A stretch of DNA of 17,097 bases from Ettlia oleoabundans (taxonomy: Eukaryota > Chlorophyta > Chlorophyceae > Chlamydomonadales): NCBI GenBank assembly GCA_019693395.1, contig JAAMXP010000868.1, positions 2,097 to 19,193 on the forward strand, in the 5' to 3' direction. Under the pieces are notes generated by a model. The model worked only from the letters and a program-made list of their open reading frames with translations, did not search any database and was not told the origin of the DNA. The translations under genes and the position numbers were made by a program. Shown one piece after another: positions 9,608-17,097 of the stretch; the stretch's first letter is position 1, and every line of letters starts with the position of its first letter.

Positions 9608-10613
9608 GGTGGTCTAGAAGCGCGCAAAAAGCAGCGCGGAGAGCGGCCGTGGGCGGCAGTGACAGTGCTGCAGTCCGCGATGTACTATCCAATTTTTGAG
9701 TGGCCTGATGGAAAGTGCAGGCGCAGTGGCCATCGCAGCTCTTTTCCTGTTGCATACAGGAACTGCATGTGCGTGACGATGGCGTGGAACCAGCTCAGAA
9801 GCAGCCTGGCATTGGGAGCCAGCATAGGGCAGCGCTAGCTGGCGAGCCGCATACCCTGCCCTCCCTCCAGTCAAGCGGTAGCTGCTTTCAAAATCACGAT
9901 ATGGGATGGCGCAGATGTAAGGGCGATGGTGGTACATTTACAGACTTGCAGGAATGCCACTGAGAACAAGTGGGGGTGAAGAATGTTGATACAGGAGGTG
10001 AGTGGTCTGACAATGTTGGCATGCAATAAGGCAACAACTCGGCATGTCTCTTCTCTACGTCCGAGCCACCTTGGCCAAAACCATTTTGGATGCCAGTGCA
10101 ATCTGCATTCCCCAAGTTGATAATGGGTATGCAGCCTACATGCCCAGCCAGCAAAGGTTTTGGCGGCAATACCTGCTGGGGGATGACAATGAATTTGTTG
10201 CAACTTGCGAAATGACAACAAAAGTCATAATTGAGCCTTCAAGCACCCTTGTCTGTCAGGGCTGGGATGCAAGCAGGTTGACAGTGCCACAACAAGCTGG
10301 GGGTGCACCAAAGTGAAAAAGGCTATACGGATGACAGGGGCCAAAAAAAGCATGGAGGGTCCCAATAATGAAAGCGTAAGCTGAAAAGGAGGAGACGGCA
10401 GGCTTCGTCAGGTTACCGACTGCATGTCAGGCCGTCACTAGGGTCAGTCAAGGATGGCCATAGGCAGGTACAGTGTTTGGTATCCCGATGCAATGCGGGG
10501 GGTTAGGTGTGCTCTGGTTGGTTTGTGCGACGGACAAAACCCGCAACATCACAGGATGGGTATGTAGAAACGAGGCAACAGGGGAACGAATGCAGCCGGG
10601 CTTGAGCCGGACC
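9608..10613. other. About 1 kb between the two tandem minus-strand genes
   Basis: This interval runs from the last base of the 12916-10614 gene to the proposed first ATG of the large gene. It is visibly less GC-rich than the flanking exons. It should hold the 3' UTR of the upstream gene, the cleavage site near the TGTAA at 9942-9938, and the promoter and 5' UTR of the large gene. A 90-codon open frame at 10044-10316 (+) lies inside it, but its third codon positions lack the G/C preference of the recognised exons, so I do not call it a gene. No transposon ends, long repeats or RNA genes were seen. Confidence 0.5.
9938..9942 (-). terminator. Candidate TGTAA poly(A) signal of the 12916-10614 gene
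   Basis: TTACA on the plus strand reads TGTAA on the minus strand. It lies about 670 bases after the TGA stop at 10614-10616 and is the only such match I found in the interval on that strand. It implies a long but plausible algal 3' UTR. A plus-strand TGTAA at 9916-9920 is close by and has no obvious gene to serve. Confidence 0.35.
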
Positions 10614-12916
10614 TCATGGTTCATACTCTGACTCGATGTCAGTGGCTGATGATGCCTCCATAGCATCCCCGCTCTCAGCGTCAGAGTCAAAATCGCTGTC
10701 GCACCAGGCAGCGCTTATGCTGGTGAAGTAGCTCACCAGCGGCATCTGCGCCTGCCCCGGAGACGGATCGCCACCGGCGTCCAAGGGTTGCTGCGACGCG
10801 GTGAGCCCTGCAAGTCGCGCCGCCACGATGCGCTGCTCCATCTCGATTGCCTGCCTCACAGCCTGCAGCCCCGCTCCGCTGTCATTGCCCACAATGCTCT
10901 CCAGCGGCACTTGCATTAGCGCGGTTGCAGCCATGTCGCCATCTGCCGAACCAGCACCAGATGCAGCCGAAGACGAGGCCTGCCACGCAGCCTGCATCGC
11001 TCGCACTGCACGCATCGCGCCGACCTGAAGCTGCGCTGCGCTCTGCGCCTGCGGCTTGCTGCGTCCGTCAAGCCAGGTGCGAATGGTGTTGCGCAGCTCG
11101 TCCCATGCCGCTGACAGCAGCCCGTACGACCCCTTTCCCTGTATGCACACCTCCAGCTGTGCCCGCCATGTGCCACCGCACCCAGGCAGCGGCTGCTCTT
11201 CTGTAAGCAATGCAGCCCGCAGCTCCTGCACGAGCGACGGTGGGGAAGGAAGGTGCGGTCATACAAGACACTGGGTGACATCAGCAAAGGACAGGTACCT
11301 GAAAGCTTGCCCCAATCATCACCTTCTTAACGACCGTCTGATATGTGCTGCTCAAAATGCGTGCATGCCACGTGCCCCACTGCAACCTCAAATCCCGCCG
11401 GGAAGCCCACCCAGCATCCTCGCCACACACACCTTGAGCCGGGCCGCGAACTCCGCGATCACTTCCGTTTGCTTGATTTGCCGCCGCCATGTGGTGCGCT
11501 GCAGATGGAGGACAGGCAGACCGATGGCATCATCACTAAGAGTCGGAGCACCGCTTACTGTAGTGCGCACTGTCCTTGTGAGAAGGGTAGCCACTCCTGG
11601 TAAATCTGCCCTCCTGCCTTGCCTAGCTCCAGCAGACACAAATTAAGTTGCAAGTGCAACCAAACAAATCTACCAGCAGCCTTCTCACCCCTTCCCTCCC
11701 TGCCCCTCCATGTCCCCTCATGCTCATGTTATTCTCTGCCCAACCAGCCTGGCACCATCCTGTGTCCCCCACCACACCTTCGTTTTCCATGTGCGACGCA
11801 CAGAGTTCCAGGGTATGACATCCTCCAGCCCCAGCACCTCCAGACGCATGCTGCGCAATGCCTCACGATATCGTGGCTCCACTAACTGCAAGCACAGCAG
11901 CGCGTGGGGGTCCAGCTCCACAACATGTCGCTGCCGCTTCGTGTAATAGAAAGGGCTGATGTGTCGAATGTGAGGGGCCGCAATGCTGCCAGCAGTGTGT
12001 AGTGCTGGAAAAAAGGATGGCGGGTTGAGCAGAGACGAAGGCAAATGTTTCTCAGCAGACACCGGTCTGCCCCGCAGGTGTAAAGCCACTCCAACAGCGC
12101 CTAACCCACCTGCCGCTGCACAACAAGGCTCCCAGGGGCAGGCCGGCTGCCATTTGGGGGCTGCGCTATCCGTGGAGTTATGTCCGGGGCTTCCGCAAAC
12201 GCTTCCCGCGGCGTGCGGCGGTCTGGTGGCCGCTTGAATTCGCTGCCCCCCACGAAATGGGACTGTGGAGCGACATGTGGGTTTAGCATGGCAAGCGCAC
12301 AGGCGCAGGTAAGAAATGGACACTGCGTATGAATCAAATACAGGCAAAGGTACTGACCCCAAACATGGCGAGATGTGTGAGAACTGTCGTCTTCAACCAC
12401 CCACATGAAACGCGAGCGACAGCCTCACCCGCAACAACCTCACTGCAGCACTGGCAGCAGCATGCAGCTGGCTTGTCTGCACTGCTGTGAGGAAGGACTT
12501 GTCCTGCACCAGCTGCTGAACCAGAGGGTCAGCAGGGTCCACTGCCTGCACAGGGAATGGAAGCTAGCACCGTGGGTGGCACAGCAGTGCAGGGGGCTGG
12601 GTTGGCTTTGGAGTATTTGTTAGACCGCCAGTTGCCGCATTACCCAAGCATCATTTTTAGGTGAGATCTACGACTTACATTTTGCAACAGTGCAGAATGA
12701 TCCCATGAGAATGACCCCAGTGACCACCAGTTAGAGCCCACGGCCAGCGGCGGCAGCATCACGCAGGCTCACCGGCAGCAGTTCTGGGTCCCGGGGCGTA
12801 GCTGGCGTGCTGTTGGCGCCCAACAACAGGTCCAAGCTAACCATTTTGGCGCTCCCAGGCTGCTCTGGCAGAGCATGGCTGTCGGCTCGCAGGGCGGGCA
12901 AGCCCCCGGTCTGCAT
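10614..12916 (-). CDS. Seven-exon protein of unknown function with Trp-Arg helical repeats and an acidic tail
   Basis: Proposed exons on the minus strand are 12916-12773, 12545-12429, 12262-12106, 12004-11778, 11498-11433, 11379-11299 and 11225-10614 (TGA), giving about 467 residues. The ATG at 12916 is preceded in frame by a TAA five codons upstream. Well-formed segments include SHFVGGSEFKRPPDRRTPRE, then RHVVELDPHALLCLQLVEPR and LEVLGLEDVIPW, which look like ordered protein. Three Trp-Arg/His units follow: TWRRQIKQTEVIAEFAARL, TWHARILSSTYQTVVKK and TWRAQLEVC. The C-terminus is strongly acidic (DSDFDSDAESGD). I do not recognise the family with confidence. The W-R-x-x-[IL] pattern recalls helical segments near DDT/WHIM domains of chromatin-remodelling subunits, but this is only an impression. 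The donor at 12105 (GTTAGG) was chosen because it keeps phase; a stronger-looking GTGGGT at 12109 would break phase unless a different acceptor is used. An extra 33-base exon at 12390-12358 is possible. Confidence 0.62.
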
Positions 12917-13188
12917 GGTGCCTGCGATCCCTTACCAGAGCTACCAAAGCGGCAGCCTGCTGCAAGGACTAGGGTCAGCTCCAAAGCAGCACCGCTTTTG
13001 GCAACACGGGGCTGCTATGGCACTCTTGCGGGCTTGCAATGAAACGGGAAAGAGCAAAACAACTGCTGCTGGTTTCGCTTGATCCGCTGAGCAGCCCAAT
13101 AGTGCTGGCACCAGCAGGGCAGGGGAAAACGCAGCAAGTTCAGCTTATCCCCTTTGGTCATTGTCACTGTATTGAAAAGTGGTACAAT
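12917..13188. promoter_or_regulatory. Probable bidirectional promoter between the unknown gene and glycyl-tRNA synthetase
   Basis: The two start codons (12916 on minus, 13189 on plus) point away from each other across 272 bases, too little for two independent large promoters. A CCAAT pentamer lies at 13096-13100, about 90 bases before the synthetase ATG. No clear TATA box was seen. If the synthetase starts at 13039 instead, the gap shrinks to 122 bases. Confidence 0.5.
13017..13082 (+). other. Upstream ORF (21 codons) in the putative 5' leader of glycyl-tRNA synthetase
   Basis: An ATG at 13017 opens a 21-codon frame, MALLRACNETGK onwards, ending in TGA at 13080-13082. It is out of frame with the synthetase and overlaps the alternative upstream ATG at 13039. 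If the transcript starts before 13017, scanning ribosomes would meet this frame first, which could lower or regulate synthetase translation. The transcription start is unknown. Confidence 0.35.
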
Positions 13189-16100
13189 ATGGATCCCAGC
13201 GTTTTGGAGACGGATTTCCTTCAAGCGCAGGAGGCCGTGGGTCGCCAAGGCGATATTGTGCGGTCGCTGAAGGCGCAGCTTAAAGATGGCAAGGTTGAGA
13301 GGGTGAGACTGTAGATTTTGGCATACCGTCCACGATCGCCGTCCTGCATGCCTTCATGGGCAACCTCCCAGCGGGAATAAGGGGCTGGCGGCTGCGAGGC
13401 CCGGCCCAGGACGTCCAGAATCTTTGCCATTGATATAGACGGGAGCAGCCCCGCAGCCCCGGGCTGGCCAACAGTGGCGGCAGTGCCGCCGCCACCGCCT
13501 GTGCGTGCTATCGAGCAATTGTGCTGGGCTGGGCTGTTGGACTCCTTGCAGAGCGCAGTGGATGAAGCAATTGAGAAGCTGAAGGAGGTGAAGCTTGATT
13601 TGGAGCGCAAGCAGAAGGTGGGTAGGCGACAGGATGCAAGTGGAGAGTTACCAGCAGATGATTGCAGCTGGCAGCAACTGCTCGGCGCTTGTGCCATGCT
13701 TGCAACATCTGCTGCAGGGGAAGCAGCAACACATGGCAAGCAGCGGCAGTGACAGGGGCAGTAGCAGCAACAGCAACAGCAGCATCAGAGCGGTCAGTGA
13801 GGCATTTGGCAGCGGCAGTAAAGGTCGCGCACTCAGAAGTGGAACAGTTCCCACGCCATCTCCGGTGCAGCAGGCCCTGTCACGTTGCGCCTTCTTTCGG
13901 CCATTCACCCACAGTTGGTCATTCCCACCCTTGCCCCTACGTCGGCTGCTGCAGGCGTTTGAGGATGCCACTGGCAAGACTGCTGCCGCCAACAAGGAGG
14001 CATTCCGCGCCGCCATGGTGAGCGACAAGGGTGGTGTTCCGCATGTCGGAGTGTGGCACTTTGTGGTTGGCTTTGCAGGCTGGTTTATCAACATGCTGCA
14101 ACCCCTGAAAGATGCAACCCCTCAAAAGGCTGCATTAAGTGTGCGTCTGTAAGAGCCTGTTCCCCCATGTCCACGGTTGGGCAGCACTGGGTGCCTGCTG
14201 GCCTCCCTGTGGCTGTGTTGGGGCCCCCTGTCCCTCAGCGCGCCCTCCTTGCTCACTTTTGGCAAACGACCTTCCTGTCACACGTCCACCCATTGTGTGC
14301 TTTCCCGCCAATGCGTATGCAGCTCAATGCGCTGGAGCGCCGCCTGTTCTTCGTCCCCTCCTTCAAAATCTACGGCTCGGTGGCGGGCTTCTATGACTAT
14401 GGCCCCCCCGGTTGCGCCATGAAGCAGAACGTGACCCAGGCCTGGCGCAACCACTTTGTGCTGGAGGAAAGCATGCTAGAGGTGGGTGGGTGGGTGGGTC
14501 CAGTGGCTCTCCGGAGCCTGCAGGCATCGTCAGGATGTTGGGGTGTGCAGGGGCTGGCGGAAGCGCCCGACATAGCACTGCTGTTGTAATGTGCTGTCAT
14601 GGAGGGTTGTGTGCTTTTGATGGTAAAGTTTGCGGGGTTGGCCACAGTGATCGCTCTGGCTGGCTGGCTGGCTGGCTGCCTCCTCCTGGCTGCTTGTAGG
14701 TTGAGTGCCCGGCTGTGACCCCGGAGATTGTGCTCAAGGCATCGGGCCACGTGGAGCGATTCACAGACTTCATGGTAAGCACACACGCAGGCATGCACTG
14801 GGCGAGGGGGCTCAGCAGCGGCCTGCAGGGTTTACCATCCGCCAGTTGGCAGCATCTGCGTTCCATGTTTGGCAGCCTGTGTGTTTGCATGCAGCTGGAG
14901 CCAAGTGCCACCTCCCTGCCGGTGCTTGCCTGCCTGTCCACCTGCCGATGTTGTGAGGTGTGCAGGTGACGGATGTGAAGACGGGTGACTGCCACCGTGC
15001 GGACCACCTGCTGGAGGGTGCGCTGGAGGCGCTGCTTGAGGACACAAAGAACCCGCCCTCACCAGAGGCAGCAAAGGTATGTGGGTGGCTGGCTGGCTGG
15101 GTGGCTGGTACGGGTGATGGGCTGCTTTGCAGGATGCTGGGCTTGATGCTGATGCTGGTTTTGTTTGGAGGCACTGGTAATGTGCTTCTGTGTTCACATC
15201 GGGCACGCTCTGGCAACATTAAAACCTACCCCTTTTCCGTGATATTTTTGGGCCATCTCACTATGCAGAAGCCAAATTGCTTGTTATTGCAGGTTTTAGT
15301 TAAAAATTTGGTGCCGCATGTGTGTTGCAGACTGCGCGTGAGCTGCTGGTGCGTGTGGGTGAGCTGGGTGCTGAGGAGCTGGGTGCTGCGCTGACACAGT
15401 ACGAAGTCAAGGCACCCGACACCAAGAACGACATCTCAGCGCCCTTCCCGTTCAACCTCATGTTCAAGTGAGGAAGCACGGACATGCGGTGTGATGTGTG
15501 AGCAGGCATCTGCCTGGTGTATTACTTGTGCCTGGGAACAGCGAAAAGATCTTGTGTGATATATTGTACTGCTGGGACTGTGTTTGTGTGCGTGGAAACA
15601 GGCGGAGGATCTTGTGTGATAAATTGATTGCTGGGACTAGTACATCTGTAGCCAATAATGTGATCTGCATTCATGTTAACTCAGACCGCCCCCATTCCTT
15701 GCTTCCTGTATTGCAGGACCAGCATCGGCCCTCGCGGTGACCTTGTTGGCTACCTGCGCCCCGAGACCGCGCAGGGCATCTTTGTGAACTTCAAGGACCT
15801 GCTTTACTACAACGGCAGCAAGCTGCCTTTTGCCGCAGCGCAGGTGCGCAGCTCACACACAGGGAGGAGAATCACAGGAGGCCTCTCGCCACACCTGAGC
15901 GCAAATGTCACTACGCACATATGTTTGTCTCGCCTTGGCGGAGGAGACGGTTAGCAAGACCGTCTCTAATGCCACCGTTGACCCTGTTTGGTAGCGCAGA
16001 TTGGCAACAGCTACCGAAATGAGATCTCGCCTCGTGCGGGCCTGCTGCGCGTGCGTGAGTTCACCCAGGCGGAGATTGAGCACTTTTGCAACCCAGCAGA

Positions 16101-17093
16101 CAAGGTGCGTGGGTGGGTGCGCCCACATGGACTGCTCTGTATATAAGCGCACTTGCTGGCTACATGTTACAGCCGCATAGTGAGCGGCACCTTTGTGTCC
16201 TCTCTTGAAACCAACCGGTCACTCCTGTGCCTCTACCCCCTCACCCCCCAAACCCCCCACCCCCCAACCACCCCAACCACCCCACCACCCCAACCCGCCA
16301 CACCCCATCTGTTGCACAGAGCCACCCCAAGTTCAAGAATGTGGCTGAGGTGGCGCCTCTGCTGTACAGCCGCCAGCTGCAGGTGGGGCTGTTGGTGGGG
16401 CCTGCCTGCTGGCCTGCTTGCAAGGCAGATGAATGTTCGCGGGTTGCCTACTATGTGCTGCCATTAAGTACATGACATTGTGTTTGTTTTTGAGCAAGGG
16501 TTGCGTACGTGCCTTCCCATTGCCGACGCCTTCTCAAGGTACTTGCCTGTGTCTGCCATCCTCGCAAACTGCCCTACATCTACCTCGGTGTGTGCAGATG
16601 GGCGATGAGAAGAAGCCGCAGCGCATCCCACTGGGTAGAGCGGTGGCTGAGGGCATCATCGCCAATGAAACCCTGGCCTACTTCATTGGCCGCACTTACC
16701 TCTTTGCGCAGCGGGTGGGTCGCTGCTGGTGCTGGTGCTGGTGCTGGGGTGGTAACTGGGGTGTTCCAAGGGCTGCAGCGGGTATGCTGGGATTGGGCTC
16801 CCGCCTTATGCATGCATGAGGCACGTGCAGCTGGCTGCCAGCCTATTATGGCCCATATGGGCGCCCATGCCAACTCCATTCACAACCCAAACTCAAAACT
16901 CCAAACCCCACCCATTTGCCCGTCCCACCCTCTTGTGCAGGTTGGGCTGAGTCCCGATCGCGTGCGCTTTCGGCAGCACCTGCAGCACGAGATGGCGCAC
17001 TATGCTGAGGACTGCTGGGACTTTGAGGTGGAGTGCTCGTATGGATGGGTGGAGTGTGCAGGGCTGGCGGACAGGTCGGCATACGACTTAAAC
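13189..17093 (+). CDS. GARS1: Glycyl-tRNA synthetase, eukaryotic class II, with WHEP domain (3' partial)
   Basis: Exons are 13189-13302, 13552-13617, 13955-14017, 14323-14481, 14700-14774, 14966-15076, 15331-15467, 15717-15843, 16000-16104, 16320-16382, 16598-16714 and 16941-17093. A GTGA donor starts at 17094, so the gene continues beyond the window. About 430 residues are present. The enzyme charges tRNA-Gly with glycine using ATP. Exons 1-2 form a WHEP domain ([11 protein letters not shown], then [18 protein letters not shown]). The catalytic core follows: [42 protein letters not shown]-like [25 protein letters not shown], the class II motif 2 [36 protein letters not shown] and [20 protein letters not shown]. 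These align one-to-one with the human enzyme from memory. The rest of the core (motif 3) and the anticodon-binding domain should lie to the right. The ATG at 13189 has A at -3 and G at +4 and starts directly before the WHEP domain; an in-frame ATG at 13039 is the alternative. Confidence 0.97.
14656..14678 (+). repeat. (TGGC)n simple repeat in synthetase intron 4
   Basis: The tetranucleotide TGGC is repeated about five times just before the pyrimidine tract and TGTAG acceptor of this intron. A shorter, related GGCTGGCTGG run occurs in intron 6 at about 15085-15107. These are ordinary intronic microsatellites. Confidence 0.8.
15541..15638 (+). repeat. Two-copy direct repeat with a 60-base period in synthetase intron 7
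   Basis: The core GATCTTGTGTGATA occurs at 15548-15561 and again at 15608-15621, exactly 60 bases apart. Similarity extends to a downstream GCTGGGACT in both copies and weakly to the upstream GGAACA/GGAAACA. The diverged copies suggest an old local duplication inside the intron. Confidence 0.75.
15944..15966 (+). repeat. Perfect 8-bp inverted repeat (hairpin) in synthetase intron 8
   Basis: GAGACGGT at 15944-15951 pairs perfectly with ACCGTCTC at 15959-15966 across a seven-base loop. The stem ends 33 bases before the exon at 16000. It could fold in the pre-mRNA close to the branch-point and acceptor region. No function can be read from the sequence alone. Confidence 0.7.
16236..16307 (-). 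repeat. C-rich tract; G-quadruplex-capable on the minus strand, in synthetase intron 9
   Basis: The plus strand is almost entirely C and A, with many runs of four to six C separated by one to three other bases. The minus strand therefore carries many G-runs, well above the four needed for a G-quadruplex, and the plus strand could form an i-motif. The tract ends about 12 bases before the TTGCACAG acceptor at 16319, so in RNA it probably acts as a long pyrimidine-rich tract. Confidence 0.75.
16725..16747 (+). repeat. (CTGGTG)n simple repeat at the start of synthetase intron 11
   Basis: About four copies of the hexamer CTGGTG begin ten bases after the GTGGGT donor at 16715. It lies in the intron and is interesting only as a length-polymorphism marker. 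Confidence 0.75.
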
Positions 17094-17097
17094 GTGA

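Noticed and set aside
10044..10316. Plus-strand 90-codon ORF as a real gene
   Set aside because: It lacks the GC-rich third positions of the recognised exons, has no visible splice partner or recognised domain, and lies in the likely 3' UTR of a minus-strand gene. It is kept only as a finding.
12358..12390. A 33-base exon (TTVLTHLAMFG) between exons 12545-12429 and 12262-12106 of the unknown gene
   Set aside because: Its flanking intron would be only 38 or 53 bases and the acceptor has no pyrimidine tract. The neighbouring exons already join in phase without it. Transcript data could restore it.
1..17097. CRISPR array, bacterial operon, riboswitch, tRNA or rRNA
   Set aside because: No evenly spaced perfect repeats with spacers, no Shine-Dalgarno-linked gene strings and no tRNA-like cloverleaf were found by eye. 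The introns and the gene families are eukaryotic.

Overview
The window reads as nuclear DNA of a eukaryote, most likely a chlorophyte green alga. It is GC-rich, and its genes are split by many short GT-AG introns with GTGAG/GTGGG/GTGCG donors and TGCAG acceptors. TGTAA poly(A)-like signals lie in plausible places, and the less conserved proteins are dominated by Ala, Gln and Pro. I cannot name the genus. No rRNA, tRNA, CRISPR array, integrase, transposase or bacterial operon structure was seen.

Four split genes account for almost the whole window. (1) Positions 20-1167 (+) hold the last three exons of an NPC1-like sterol transporter, cut by the left edge. (2) Positions 9607-1476 (-) hold a very large gene of up to 11 exons (about 2,200 residues). 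Its product is Ala/Gln/Pro/Glu-rich, predicted to be largely disordered and probably nuclear, with no recognised enzyme domain. (3) Positions 12916-10614 (-) hold a smaller seven-exon gene (about 467 residues) of unknown function, with a Trp/Arg-patterned helical region and an acidic tail. (4) Positions 13189-17093 (+) hold the first 12 exons of cytosolic-type class II glycyl-tRNA synthetase, with an N-terminal WHEP domain; the gene runs off the right edge.

Genes 1 and 2 converge, with 3' ends only about 300 bases apart and possibly overlapping UTRs. Genes 2 and 3 lie in tandem on the minus strand, separated by about 1 kb that holds the 3' UTR of gene 3 and the promoter of gene 2. Genes 3 and 4 are head-to-head across a 272-base gap that probably acts as a shared promoter. 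I see no functional pathway linking the four; this is ordinary eukaryotic gene order.

The best material for a second look is in the two unrecognised minus-strand genes. In the large one there is a quasi-periodic array of Gln-centred motifs resembling multivalent LC8/dynein-light-chain binding sites, and a pair of similar Arg-Arg-Ser-Gly/hydrophobic motifs. In the smaller one there are three Trp-Arg helix repeats. The synthetase gene also offers a possible alternative start that could give an organelle-targeted form, and several structured introns.
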